The notes under the pieces were generated by a model. The model ran no database searches and was not told the DNA's origin. It worked only from the letters and a program-made list of their open reading frames with translations. DNA of 64,000 nucleotides from Anarhynchus alexandrinus (lineage: Eukaryota > Chordata > Aves > Charadriiformes > Charadriidae), in the NCBI GenBank assembly GCA_008711295.1, contig VUYV01000396.1, positions 429,835-493,834 of the forward strand, read 5' to 3'. This document shows positions 1 to 13,400 of the stretch, one piece after another. Positions within the stretch are counted from its first letter, which is position 1. Each line of letters starts with the position of its first letter. Made by a program: the position numbers and the translations under genes.

Positions 1-2324
1 TTCTGTCTTCAGTACTTTTGGATCTCTTCTGTAATAGAGCATTCTTGTTATGTAGATTCGATAGTTATGGTTGTTCTCACAAAGTCTTTTCCTACCAGGC
101 TGCTGAGGGGGGACATGTGTATGAGTGGGGGTGTGTTTAAGCTTCTCTCTTGTTTTTTGTTTGTTCTGGGTTGGGGGATTTGTTTTGTTCTGTTCTCACA
201 TTGGTATGGCTCATGTTTTGCTTATTCTTCTTTTTCTTGGTAGATTCATACCAGAAACATTTTTATTGATTAAAACTAAGATGAATAAATGATTGGGTCT
301 CATACAGCCGAATTCGCTAGGCTATAATTACTAGATCTGAGTGACATTTGAAAAAAAGTTTAAATTCCTGTTGTACAAGATCCTGATGTGTTTGTTGATT
401 TCTGGTACAACATATCACCAGGGGTAGAACAGAATTATTTTTTTCTCCTTAAATAAGTTCTGATGCTTCTTTTTTTCTCCCTTTCTCAGACAACAGTAAA
501 CCCGTGTTTCAGCTGTCAACGTGTTCATTCTGTATGTCAACATACTGATTCTTTTCCTATGAATTTCTAATTTAGTTTCTTTTGGTTATGACCATTTCCT
601 TAAAATATTCTGACTGAGGCTATATGTTAGCCTTTTATTTTGTGACCACTTTAAATGATGGTAAAATGCAAAAAATCTTCTATTAAGGAAGTCTGCTTTC
701 ATTTAAGTCTGGGTTTTTTTTCTTTTTTTTTTTTAAAGAGGGTAATAAAGACATACATAACTTTTGTAACATAGAAATAAGGCAGCTTTTCTGTAGTCAT
801 CTGGGAGACAAGCTTATCTGTTTTATCTCTATCCTTCTGCATTATTAAGAACAGACTTACTTTCCACTGTCTGACCTTGGTTGCTGTGCATTGCATGAAC
901 ATTAAAGTAGCTATAAATGGGCCAAATTCTACTCTTAAAAATAGTAGGTAGTGTTAAAATGTTATCTTATTGGCAGCTTTAAACATTGCCTTTCGACATA
1001 GCTTTCTGGGGACCTGGCTGTGCGGAGTTATTGATTGACAGATGTTTGTATTTAACTGTGTTAGGCCACAAGAGGCACTCATTCACATCATTTCACAGAG
1101 TAGCTTCAGGCTGCACGATTGTGCCGATGGCAAAAAAAGCAATTTAACGTTCTCTCAGACTAGGGATGCTTTATCTTAAATTAAAAAATGTATGCACTGA
1201 ATCCCTTGCTATATTAAAATTTAGTTGGGCTCTCAACATGTTTATGTCCTCTAACCGTCAAGGTTAGGTTTTTGGGTTGTTTTTTTTTTTTAAATCTTTT
1301 AACTTGAAAATAACATTGGGGGTGGGGAATCATAAGCAGAGTTAGTAATTATAGCTGAGGAGTTATGAGGAGGGAGAACCAATACAGTTTATCCCTTACT
1401 GTTTTGTGGAACCTCTTCAGACTTGACGCCTCCATCCTGAACAGTTTAAAATTCTGCTGGGGGACAGAGCCATCTATTTTCATTCTGAGCAAGAATGAAA
1501 GGTCTCTTCAAGAGAAATAATTTGTAAACCAATTAATAATAGTTTACGTATTAATAGTGCTCTATTTAAAATGTTTCCTAACAGAAAATATGGTTTGAAG
1601 GAATTTTTTTTTGAGCATTAACTTATTAAATCTGTTCCTGTGCATAAGCCATTGTTGAAAATATGCAATGGGGCTGTTGAAAACCTGCAGGTTTCTTCTG
1701 CATTGTATGGGAACGTGTACAGATTAGTGGAGAAATAACTTCTGTTTTGCACTTCCTTATGCATCTAAATTTAAATAATTTAAATGATGCATGAGGATTA
1801 CGCATGTTCATACTGATGCACCTTCAGCAGCTTTTGATAAAAGGGAGGATTTATTTGGTTTGTAACTTAGATAATACTTTTTCTAAATGAAAGCGAATTA
1901 AATTACCATCATTTATATAATGATGCTAGTGAACTGCATCTAGATACACCTGTGAATACTGTCTTCAAAATGACTTTTATAAGGAGAATAAAATGTATAG
2001 TGCCCCTTTGATATAACTTTTGAGAATGCCTTGCTTTTTAAAAACCCAGCAGCATTTTAAACTACTTTGGAAAAGCAGTTCTCCTTTGAAAATGTATTTT
2101 AGTAGTAGCTGCATTGCGTCTTTGGTTATCTCTACAGCAGTGATGAAGGTGAGTGTTATTTCATTAACCTGTATTGGCATTTGCTCTAACTCATCTGTGT
2201 TCTGGCAGATTCTGTAGGACACACTTGTCTTTGCTGCCAAGTGATCCCTAATATTCAAAAGAAATGTGGTCTGGTAGAAACGAGGGTAGCCTTGTGTGTC
2301 ACTCTGTGTCATCTGGTTTGGTAG
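1..2324 (+). other. CBFB: 3' part of CBFB intron 4
   Basis: This AT-rich sequence precedes the first recognisable CBFB exon and ends in the acceptor at 2322-2324. It has scattered T tracts (for example around 713-735 and 1279-1291) and no long open frame resembling a known protein. A short open frame overlapping the intron end on the minus strand is a chance frame. Earlier CBFB exons, which encode the RUNX-binding domain, lie upstream of the window. Confidence 0.8.
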
Positions 2325-2420
2325 CAGGAGGATGCATTGGCACAACAAGCCTTTGAAGAAGCTCGGCGAAGAACTCGTGAATTCGAGGATAGAGACAGGT
2401 CTCATCGGGAGGAAATGGAG
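2325..2420 (+). CDS. CBFB: CBFB penultimate coding exon (exon 5)
   Basis: This 96-nt, 32-codon exon encodes a charged helical stretch beginning QEDALAQQAFEEARRR and ending in HREEME. I recognise it as CBFB residues 134-165 (human numbering). CBFB is the beta subunit of core-binding factor; it does not bind DNA itself but binds the Runt domain of RUNX1-3, raises DNA affinity and stabilises the complex in the nucleus. The main RUNX-binding fold lies in earlier exons outside the window, and this segment is the helical tail after it. The exon is bounded by a TAG acceptor at 2322-2324 and a GTGAGG donor at 2421. The first codon is itself CAG, so a NAGNAG acceptor is present and an exon start at 2328 is possible. 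Joined at 2420 to the last exon it gives the ~187-residue isoform. Confidence 0.95.
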
Positions 2421-2451
2421 GTGAGGGTTTCACAGCTGCTGTCAGTAACTG
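2421..2451 (+). CDS. CBFB: Alternative 3' extension of CBFB exon 5 (downstream donor)
   Basis: Reading continues in frame past the first donor as VRVSQLLSVT plus one base, to a second donor GTTAGT at 2452. Spliced to 15944, the extra 31 nt shift the frame of the last exon, giving a tail ending GKKTARP with a TAG stop at 15964-15966. That closely matches the C-terminus of the known 182-residue CBFB isoform in human (GKKTTRP). Both donors and both reading frames are therefore intact here. If neither donor is used, a TAG stop appears at once at 2454-2456. Confidence 0.85.
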
Positions 2452-5400
2452 GTTAGTACTTTCCCAAAACTTTAGATTGTTTCTGTTTATTTGTCTGTTT
2501 GTACAATGTTGTGTGTTTTCTGTTTGCTGTTCAATGTTGTCGTATAAAAATTGCAGAATGCATTGTTTTTAACGCTTGCAAAATGAATTTCAAGTTTTTG
2601 ACGTTTTGATGAGAATTCTCTGATTTTTATCCTTTTTTCCTTTCTGTAGATGGCCTTATCTGTGGGTACTGAAGCTATAATGATATGTTTGTTCACAGAG
2701 CTGCCATCTCTCTCTCTCAACTGATACTTTAATAACAGAGAGGGATCTTTTGTCCCATGCATTTCTCATTAGCACAGGAAAGGCTTCGGGAGCTGCAGGA
2801 GCATAATTTTGCAGCTTGCTATCCCATATTGTGGGAAACGTCAGCAGTGAATTTAATCAGATGCCACAGTCTGCTTTCCTGTACAGGCTAGTTTTATTTT
2901 CCTCTCACCTTTTTCTTACTGGCAGGGAGTCTTAACTCCTCTGTTTCACTGGTGTAGTTCCTCCTGTCTTGTTCTTTGCTTCTTTAGGGCCCCGCAGTCT
3001 TGAGTCTTGTTCTTTCTTGATGAGAGCAGAAATTACTGGGATCAAGAAGAGAGGAGCCAGAAAAGGGAATGGAAACCAGCTGCTCTGAGATGTCAGAAAG
3101 GCAAGAGATGTAAGAGGACGAGTAATACATAAGGAGAGTTGGCAAGTTTAGGCAGGCTGTAGATCAGGCAGAGAATAGGGAGAAAACAGAAACACTTTGA
3201 ATTTCTTGCCCTTACTAACTCTGTTTCCCAATTCCTGCCTCATCAGTACAGCCTGACTGTACTATAATCAAATGTGATCAATCTGCTGCTTCTCAGGTTT
3301 TTAGAAAATTCGATTATTGTTCTTGCTAAGCTACTCTTCTTCTGGCATCCTTACTGATAATTGAGATGATTAGACAGGCTTTCGTCCCTTCCAAATACAA
3401 CTGGAAGACAGTGAGAATGAGAGGGAGAAAGCAGATGCAGGGAATAGTATCTCTCACTCTGAAGGGATGGCTGCTGTGTGTCCCCCTGCTAAACGCTGGT
3501 GTAGCCAGGGCAGATGTCAGCTGTGGTGGAGGTGGAATCCTTACCTTGGAGGCCTCGCTGCCACTGGATCCTTGGAGCAACAGTTAGATTACCTGAATCA
3601 TTCCGTCTCTCTCTCAGCATGGCTGGAACCTGCTTGTAAGTGCAGTTCAAAAGGAAGGTAGAATTAACTTAAAGCTGTTCGTGAAGATCTGTGGCAGCCT
3701 GCCTTAATTTTAACAACACAATATGAACTTTAAGCCCAGCCTTATGTCCTTGACCTCAGTTTACTTCAAGCTTTTCTTGATTTATTTTCCTTTGCTGTGC
3801 CCTTCATCCCCATTCCTGTTACTACAGAGAAGAAGCCGTGTGCTTACTGAATGCTGAAGGTTAAAAAAGAATGAGGCTTCCTGAAATAACTTCTGGAGTT
3901 CTGTGAGACTTATTCTTTCCCCCAAGTGTAGAAAACACTTATTTGCAGCTAGGATGAGCAAAAACTCTTTCAATTAACAGTGAGCTTGAGGTAATATCGA
4001 GCATCTGGGGCTTCATGACAGACATCAAAACTTGTGACGCTGAGACACAAAAAGCAACATCCCTAGCCAGCTGCAGGAGCTGGATTCAATAACTTCTGAA
4101 AAGACTCTTGCTTTTAATAAGGCAGCAGGCAGTTGTTATTAAATGATGTCCTTATTAGCTGCCAGCACCCGTTGTCTCTTAAAACAACAATAGCCATTGT
4201 CCCAGCTCTAAAGCACTGGTGTAGATCACCTACAGAAAGGAAGAAAAGGAAAAATTACTGACTTGAAATATCTTTAAACAGAATGAAAAACATTGTCGAA
4301 AGGTATTTCAAATTTATGTGATGTCAAATACAGTTTTTTAATAATTACAATATGTTTTGTTATGCATGCTTTTTTTATTAACTTACTGCATGTGCTTAAT
4401 ATGTATAACCAAGAGATATTTGCCTTAATTACTTGTAGTTCTATAATTGGGTTTTACATTTCAGTTTTCATTTGTGTGTTTGGGGGAAAACGTCCTGGTC
4501 ACATATCTGGAATGTTTACAGATGAGCTTTTGTGCTTGGGATCTTAAGACTCCATAAAAATCAGGATCCTTTGGGGCAGGGCAGGGGGGAGAGCGGAGAT
4601 AGACTTACAGTGCATTCGTTCCTCAGGAGGAATCATGTTTCCAAACCATTCATCGTTTCCCTGACTTTTACTTTGGTTGTATTCTAATGCAGCATTCGGG
4701 CAGAATCAAATGAACTTTAATCAGTAAGCGCTTACATAAAGGTGATCATCATCATCATGTGGAATTCTCAATAGAGAGTAATGCATAAGTGTGCATTCCC
4801 GTGTTTGTTTTTATGGCCTGTATTGAATTTTCCAATGCTTAAATGCTCGGTCAGCGTGGAAATACGGTTTGTCAGTTGTACCCTTCTGAGGATTACATTG
4901 CTGACAGCTATAAAACCATCAGTCCAAACTGTATTGTGTACTGTTTGTGTCATTTCAATAGGTCAGATAGTATCTTTGGTTGTGCTACAGAGACGGTACT
5001 TAAAGGTTTTTATAGGGCAGCTAGAAAAGGTGGGTTCAAAGTGTGCTGAGTGAATTTTTGTCTATGTTACGCTACACACGGATGAAGATCCCCTCAGTGT
5101 AGTCTTTTTAATATGATAGCTATACCCGTTTCATCATTACTAAAACTTAAAATTTTTCTGTCCTGCGAAGCTTGGCATGGACAGTAAAACTCGGGATTGC
5201 CAGACCTGGAACAGGATCTCATCAGCGTTAGTGATTGTTTTAGAAATTACAACACTGTATAAAATCGGGGTATTTCAGACAGTAGAATTACAGCTAAAAT
5301 GCCTTTAATAGAGACCAGATTCTACTTCAGTGGGGGAGGGAAGGGGAATCCTGCAATATTCCACCCACTCCTACCCAAAACAGAGGCGCCAGCTCTTTGG

Positions 5401-6781
5401 AAACATTTATCCATCCAAAACCTGGCAGCATATGAAAGTGATCAGATTCAGTTCTTTATTTATACAGCTTTCTGCATAGAAAAGATTCCCTATTCTCAGT
5501 CCCTCTGTAGACTATTAAAACAAAGTGGAATATACTTGCCTAGGAGTGATCAGCAAAGGCTGTTGAAAACAGTTAAAATTGTACAGTTGGATACTGGAAT
5601 GGTGATACTTTGAAGGGGGAAAAATAGCAAGTGCAGTAATAATTTAGGAACAATTGCTATACTATTTTTCATTTTTAAGTATCCTAAAAAAAAAAAAACC
5701 ACCTCAGAATGCTGTGAGGTTTGTTTGCCTTCATTTCATCACATAGTGTCCCGTCCATTGATGACTTCATTAGCACAACAGCCTTTTATTTTAATGAACA
5801 TACTCTTTGCATCTGAGGGCAGAACCAGTAGTGGTTGGTAGGTTGTGCTTGAATTTCCAGAAGTGATCATATTTTTGTGCAATTGCAGCACTCCCCTAAT
5901 GTAAATAGAGTGTGAGTGGATTTAGAAATTTTCATTGACGTTTTTTGCTGTGTTGGAGTTGAACTGCATTCTGTTATATTTTTAACATAGTTTCTGTTTT
6001 GAATACAAGACCGCTTTTGGGTTTTTCTGTCAACTTATGTAGCTTGGTCAGGTCAGATACCATAAATTCTGCCTCACTGTTCAGGATTCTTTTGTTTCAA
6101 AGATGCTTTTGAAGTCATTGAGTGTTTTTAATTAATGCCTTCAAAATTAATAATGTATTCCAATGGCTTTCACTCTTACAGAAACTGGAATGCTGACACA
6201 GTAAATGTTTAATGGTATACATGAAGAAAGACCTTATCACCAATTAAAGACTATTGTAAAAATAAATGATTGTATGAAGCTTCGTAAGTGTAGGAACACG
6301 GAACTACTTGGCAAACTTGCAGTATCGAATGGTTTCATACCAGTCAAAGGCGAAGTTCTCTTTCCATGAGCAAGTGCCACACCACGGGGAGCTCGGTGCA
6401 AGGCCGTTACCTTAGGAGTGTATTCTGGAACTGATGCCGTTCAGCAGCTCTATGAATTTGGCGTATTTGTCCATTACCCTTTGCCGAATTGTAGAAGAGA
6501 GTGAGGAGACTGAAGGGGTATCAGTGAGGCAGATGCTTAATTTTCCCTGTCTCTTTATCCCCTTGTGTCTTGGTTAAGAGAGTCAGTACTAGTGTTTTCT
6601 TCTGTTTGGTATGGTCATTTCAGTATGAATGACCAGAGTTCAGGGTCAGGATAAGAAATGTCCTGCAGGAATTTCTGTAAGGTTGCTGTCTAGACGTGCT
6701 TGAATCTTCTAGTAAAAACTTTTGCTCTGTATTCCGAGTTCTGGCCATAGCAGCATGATGCAAAATGCAATACACTGTCCG

Positions 6782-7371
6782 TGATCAAAAGCAGAATGGC
6801 CAGCAGGGTGAGGGAGGGGATTCTGCCCCTCTGCTGCGTTCTGGGGAGACCCCCCTGCAGTGCTGCCTCCAGCTCGGAGGGTCCCAACAGCAGAAGGACA
6901 CGGAGCTGTTGGAGCGGGGCCAGAGGAGGCCCCGGAGATGCTGCGAGGGCTGGAGCCCCTCTGCTGGGAGGACAGGCTGGGAGAGTTGGGGGGGTTCAGC
7001 CTGGAGAAGAGAAGGCTCCGGGGAGACCTTCGAGCCCCTTCCAGTGCCTAAAGGGGCTCCAGGAGAGCTGGGGAGGGACTCTTGGTCAGGGAGGGGAGCC
7101 ATAGGGTGAAGGGCAATGGTTTGACACTAAAAGAGGGGAAATTTAGATGAGGTATGGGGAAGAAATTGTTGCCTGTGAGGGTGGTGAGACATGGGCCCCG
7201 GTTGCCCAGAGCAGCTGTGGCTGCCCCATCCCTGGAGGTGTTCAAGGCCAGGTTGGATGGGGCTTGGAGCAACCTGGGCTGGTGGGAGGTGTCCCTGCCC
7301 AGGGCAGGGGGGTGGGACTGAATGGGCTTTAAGGTCCTTTCCAATGCAAAGCATTCTATGAGTCTATGACT
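6782..7371 (+). mobile_element. CR1 non-LTR retrotransposon, 5'-truncated, plus orientation
   Basis: The block matches the 3' end of avian CR1. It starts in the remnant of the reverse-transcriptase C-terminal coding region (around GGCCAGCAGGGTGAGGGAGG), runs through the block near GGCTGGAGCCCCTCTGCTGG and the 3' UTR block near GTTCAAGGCCAGGTTGGATG, and ends in the CATTCTATGAGTCTATGA tail at about 7350-7368. It is truncated at the 5' end, as is usual for CR1. The reverse-transcriptase part has frame breaks. It is very similar to the copy at 21640-22375. Confidence 0.93.
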
Positions 7372-8661
7372 TTGAGAGATTTAAACAGCCCCCCGTTGGT
7401 GGAATTAGAATACATTGAAAGTGATGGCCTGTCTTGAGTCCCGAAGAGCAGCAAGCCGCCTGCCAGCTGTTCACTACAGTAGAAGTGACAAAGCAGTGGA
7501 TTTCCAGCAAGGGGATGGATAAAGAGAAGACGTTATCTTGTGTGTTGCTGTGTGCAGATAGGTGGGGGATTTTTTGTGATTGTTTTCTGTAGGCAAACTA
7601 TTCATGTCAATTTAAGTCATCTGAGTGCACAGTTTGTCCTACTCTTGTTACTCTTGAGCTTAGCTAAGGATGTTCTATTGATGGCTTTACTTAAGGGTGG
7701 GACAGATCTCTTCTCAGTTTTCCAATGCAATGTGTTCAATGAGCATTTTTGGAATGTCATATTTTTTTTCTATTTTGCATTCATTTCCCATGTTACTGCC
7801 ATGCTCTTTATTTTAGCAACACTGTGAGTAAAGAGGCAGAATGGTTTGCTTGTCCCTGAAACTGTCTAGTCTAGCAATCTTGTCTGTTTGTGGTCTTGTG
7901 CTAAATATAAATTACATTAATGGCTAAGCAGAGCCATTTTAAAAAACTGCATGAAATTCCCATTTTAAAAAAAAACTTTGTTTTGCTGAAAAAATACCTG
8001 TTTTGAATCTTGTGTTTCTTCCAGTAGAAATCCTTCTCGATACAAAGCACCAAAAAAAACCACCAGCCCCACCCTTTAAAAATTGCCATTGTAAAAATTT
8101 ACCTAAATTTTAAATTTAGGGTCCTGCCCTAGATTTATACATGTTTTTGCTGTTTGTTGGGAATTATGAGTTGAGAGATGCATTTCATTTAATTGTGCTG
8201 AAGTTGTGAACTCTTTGAAAATAGGATTTTTCTACAGAAATTTGAAACCAAATCAAGTAGTAGGACTAACTTTCCTGTTCTTCCAAGGTTCTGGGCAGTG
8301 AAGTTTAAAAAAAAAAAAAGGAATTTAAGATGAAAATACTAGTGTAAATAAATGCTCTAACTAATTATTTTTGTCAAGTGTAACTTGCTTCAGAAGAAAA
8401 TATAATAATTCAATATGGTCCCTTTTATTTTTCTTTTTTTTCTCCTCATTGAATTCTCTGACTTTTAAGGTTTCCTTCCTCAAAAATTAATCTGGAATGA
8501 ATTTAATTACTACTTATTGTATGTACTCTCCAAACTGACAATGATATAAGAATAGTATAACCTTTAATACAACTTTTTGGATGTGAAAGAAAAAAAACTG
8601 TTAGTTCTTCATAAGTAGTGGCTACTGCAGACTTTGTTTATGCTTGTGTGTGTATATGAGC

Positions 8662-8675
8662 ATATATATATATAT
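8662..8675. repeat. Short (AT)n microsatellite
   Basis: An alternating A/T run of 14 bases inside CBFB intron 5, preceded by a short GTGTGTGTATATG stretch. There is no sign of function. Confidence 0.8.
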
Positions 8676-10386
8676 GATTTGTTTATATTCAGGATGAATA
8701 CAAGATAATTTAGAAAAAAGCATTAAAGTACTATGGTAGGTTCTACCATGTGAGTACAGTACAAGTAGACCAGTGATGTTATGACTTGATTGTTTCACAA
8801 GAACTTTAAATAGCTGGTATTTGTGTAAAAGTGCTATGGAATGCATATATCAGAAAAACAATTTGTGCAGTACCGGATCAATGCTGACTGTAGTAGAGAG
8901 GAGATCAATCTTGCAAATCAGGGAATACTGTAATATAAGCGTCTTCTTTCAGTCAATGAAGGTTAGAAAGGGGCTGAGCAACAGAGGAATAGTGTCTGGA
9001 GGCAATCAATATTAATTATAAATTTATAACCTTTATACCAAGCCTTCAAACAATACTTTCTAAAAGGCAGCATTTCAAGCTTTTTTTTTTCTTCTTGGAA
9101 AGAAAGTTTTCATTAAAAAGCAAAATTTTAGTCTGTACTTGATGCTCTTAAGAGCTTACTCTGTTGCCGTGCTTTTTCCTTCCTCGGCTTGCTGTTCCCT
9201 TAGCCCAGTTACCAACGTGGTGTACCAGAATCTGTAGCTTCATTATGGCTTTTCAACAAAGATGCAACCGTTGCAATGATTTCAGGCAAGAGGGTGCATC
9301 AGGAGTTGGTCAGCAAATTATGGTCGTGCTCTCCAGCAGCTGGTGGTGGGAGAGCAGGCTTGGCACCTAACGCAATCAATCGATGTGTGTTTTCAGTGAA
9401 GAGTACCCTGTTTCTAGGAAGTAGATTGTTGGAAGCTTGAAATGAAATCTTGATGGAGATGGGTGCGAAGTGACTTTTAGCTATGGCCTTTGTCAAGAAA
9501 ATTGCTTATTTTGACTTTCAGTGAGCTTAAAAGGCAATGAAAATGGATGTAGGAATAAAAAAGAGCATTGGGCGTAGAGTTCATAACACTAATAGTTCTA
9601 CAAGGACTTCAGTCGATCGAGATCTCATAGCAAATTTGGGAAACTGCTTTCCATTATTTTTCATAATTTAAGTGATGCTTGACACTATAATTAAGAAAGA
9701 CCAAGGCTACTTCTTCCCAGGTTCAAGTGAAAAGGAGAGGTGACTGCAAAATGGCCAGCAAACAAAGCAACTCCAGAGGCTGGAGCTAGGCGAGGAAGTC
9801 TCACGCTGATAGCTACGCTTGCTTGGAAGGTGGTAAAAACTGTAAGACCTACTCTCTGCCAGCGGCTGATAGGAGCAGTAGGTCGTGATGATGAGGTCCC
9901 TCTGCCGCTGTAGCTAAAATAAGTTCCAAGAAGTGAAGACTGAGAGGAGGGAGAGTCTCTTTTCAAGCCCCCCGGAGACCTGAAAGTGTACAGGGTGCTT
10001 CATGGGGCTATAACTGTGACCGAAGAAGTTTTATTATATATAAGCTGTCATTCTTATGATGTTGTTGTGGCCAAGTTCTGCTGACTTTAATTCTGAGAAG
10101 GTGGAGTTTCCCCACCCCTGCTCTTCTGTTGAGTAAGGGTAATTGAAATGGAGGCAGGGCCAGCATTTTAACCGTGTTCAGATCTCTGCGGGAGAGGCTG
10201 TTATTAACCGGCAGCTCAGAGAAGAGTTTTCTGTCTGTTGCTTTTCTTGATGTGGGTCTGCCTCAGTTAGCAGGACTAATGGGGAGGTGTGCTTGATTGT
10301 AACTGGTCATTTTTCTGAGTATTGCTCACTTTATTTCAGGGTTTTGTTGTTTGGGTTGGGTTTGTTTTGTTTTTTTTTTTTTTTTT

Positions 10387-10492
10387 NNNNNNNNNNNNNN
10401 NNNNNNNNNNNNNNNNNNNNNNNNNNNNNNNNNNNNNNNNNNNNNNNNNNNNNNNNNNNNNNNNNNNNNNNNNNNNNNNNNNNNNNNNNNNN
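10387..10492. other. Assembly gap (106 N)
   Basis: A run of N interrupts CBFB intron 5. It is preceded by a long T run (to 10386) and followed by GG and another T run. The gap probably covers a poly-T or low-complexity stretch that could not be assembled. Its size may be an estimate. Open frames crossing it are artefacts. Confidence 0.97.
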
Positions 10493-13400
10493 GGTTTTTT
10501 TTTTTTAAATCCTTTTCAGGAGGCTGACAGTCCTTCTAAGAGAATCCAAATGTGCACTGTTTATTTTTTCATAACATAGCCTGATTTTTTTTTTTTTTTT
10601 ACTTATTTAGTAAATTATAGATGACAGATGCCAAGGCACATAATGCATCAGCTCTGTCTGTTTCAGCAGTATGGAGTTGCCAGAACACAATTAAAGAATT
10701 GCAGTGGAGTTGTCCATGGAGAGACTTTATTTTGGCTACTCTTTGTGACAACCCTTCTTCAAATTATCTCCCTTTTCCTTCCCTCCTCTTCACCAGTGTC
10801 CCAAGTTACATATGCAGTGCGTATTGCTGTTCTTGCGACTTCACTGCCTAGTATTCAGAGGTCCCAATTTTGCCTGCTGTTTCTCTTAATGATTCATCGA
10901 AAGGGAGGGCCATCTTCATGGCAACCCTGTCCATCCTTACTAAATTTAACGCTGACTTTCCCAGTTCTGCTTTCTCAGAGCTGTCGTGTAAACCACACGG
11001 TGGGACTGCATTATCTTTTCCCTGATGAACTCGTGTGCTAAAGGGAGTTGGTTTCCTTAGGTATGTCGGGGGCCTCTGAACGTGCACAGGAAGGGGGTGG
11101 TTACAGCTGCTTTCTCAAAGCCAACTTAAGGAGTTTTGTTAAACATCATCAACTGCAGCATGGGTCGGGATTGAGTGGCTGAAGGAGGAGGAGGACGGTG
11201 TCCAACTGCCTTGGCTGCTGGAGGAACTGCTTGTGTGCTGCCTTCCTTAATTGCTGTTATTCTTAGATCTGTTTTACCTAAGCGCCCCAGTAACAGATGT
11301 AAATGCTCCAACAGGATCCTTGTCCAAAAGAGTCACAATTCTAAGCTAATGATTTGATGACTTCAAGCTACCTAATTTATTACGAAGAAAACTAATATAA
11401 TACAGATATTACTGCCTCATGCTCTTGGTATGTCTTTTAGCCCATACCAGTTAGCCTGTATTTAAGCTTGGGAAAAGCTCAGAAGTTAGGGTTAGGTGCT
11501 AACAGGGTTAGGTGCAAGAGTATTGCAGGGGATACTTCTTGTGTTTGTTTACCCTCAAGTCAAAATGATTTTGTTAGTGACTTTTCTCTCGTTTCATAGT
11601 GTGTTATTACCCCTATGGTTTCAGCATTATGAGTTCGGTGTGAATAAATCTAGAATAGCATGTTATAGGAGGCTTTGAAATGTGTTGTGCCAGATATGTT
11701 CCTGCAATTCTTTCAGTCGATCATCATACCATCTCCAGCGTTAGAGGTTTTGAAATGGCTTGTGGCCAGTTATAATTCCTTCCATATTGCAGAAGATTTG
11801 CATGGCTTTGTGTGCTGAAAGCTGAGGGCTAAGTATTTTGGGGTATCAAAACTCCCTATGTGACCATCGCATTAACTATTCAATTTCAGGACACTTGGAA
11901 GGAAACTGGCACTGATGGTTAAAATACATGCATTTTTAGGAAGATTACAACTGTGGTGGGATCTGCTCACCACTTACAGGTTTTTCTCGCAAGCAAATAT
12001 TTGTCATCCTTTCACTGAATAGCAGATGAGTAACATTCGAAGTAGTGCTCCTTCAAACTTAAAATCAGCATTTGACTGAAAAATGAAATATGCTGAGATA
12101 AGATTAATAACTACTGTTTTCTTGTGACTCACTATGCGTGGCTCGTGGCAGAATATTCCATTTCCCGATGGCAAAGATAGATGCATCTTTCTTAAATGAA
12201 GCAAGTCTCCTTAATCTTTGGGAAGCTGAGCTCGTTATTCACTGAGAGTAATTCTGATGCTTCTGCATGGCGTCATAAGGTATGCATTTCAAAAATTAGA
12301 GCAAATACTGCAATTCAGAGAATTGATTGCCGATGCAGAGAGTGTGAGACCCCAACTCGAGAGAATTCTGGAAATTGCCATTTTTACATCTGTAAAAGGG
12401 AACTTTTCGCTTCCTGTAATAGACTGAGGAGAACTTCCAGATACTACCGTACTGGTAGTCACGCTCCTTCTGCAAGGGAGTGTTAAGGACCTTGTGGCAT
12501 TTCTTAAGAAAGTTGTGCTTTGCCCATTATCAGTGGACAAAAATACCACCCAGTGCCTGATGCTGTACAGTGTGCTTGCTGCCTACATACAAGGTGATTT
12601 CTCCTGTCATTTGTGAGTGCTTCTATTTTTTTAGATACACACATACATGCTGTTTTTACACCGATTATTTTTTTTCAGCACGTAAAGCACAGTTGTAGCT
12701 GTTATATACTGTGCACGTGCACCTTGGCAGGATGGTGACTGATAGGAGGAGCATGTTTCAGGTGTAGGTGTTCTTGCATAGTAGTTTAGCACAAGTAAAG
12801 GAAGGGTCTCGGAGTGAGACGGAGCTGTCATTCCAACATGTTGCCATTGCTTGTGTAAATCCCCACTTACTGAAATGCAAAATTACTCCTTTATCCACAT
12901 CCACTAGCGTACGATATTGTAATGACTGCTTTTGGTACATTTGAGGGTAATTTGTCATGCCTTTTGCCTATCACTTGAAAGGGCAAATCTGGTAGTTGTT
13001 CAGTAGTGGCTTCTGCAAGCTCTACAAGTAGCAATGAGGTCATGAAATATGTGAATTCTTTCACATGTTTTGAAAGAAAAGGACACTTTAGGCAAAGCGT
13101 AAGTGCAAACATATGCCCATACCTTGGAGTCTTCACAGAAACTTGACAGCAAAATTGCTGTGCATATGGTTTGTTTTCTGAAGAAGAAACTGTTTGCTTT
13201 TAGAGCAGTAGTATAGCAGCAATTAACTTGCTGTTTTTTTCTAGTTCAGTGTAAAAATGTTTATCGAATACAAAATTGGTAACTAGATTGGTATAAGTAA
13301 GATTTTGGGAATTCTTAAAGGCAGTGCACACCTTTGTTTCCTTTTAGAAGAAAGAGGCAGCAGTTAAAACCAGAAGAAATCTTGTTATGGTCTGTTCAGT

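Noticed and set aside
2763..2815. Exon-like block after an AG (GAAAGGCTTCGGGAGCTGCA)
   Set aside because: No matching donor and no place for it in the known CBFB protein.
6765..7354. Overlapping frames of about 60-114 codons
   Set aside because: They fall inside the CR1 element and do not encode an intact CR1 protein.
11486..11515. GTTAGGGTTAGG telomere-like motif
   Set aside because: Only about two units and a nearby GGGTTAGG, too short to call an interstitial telomeric array.
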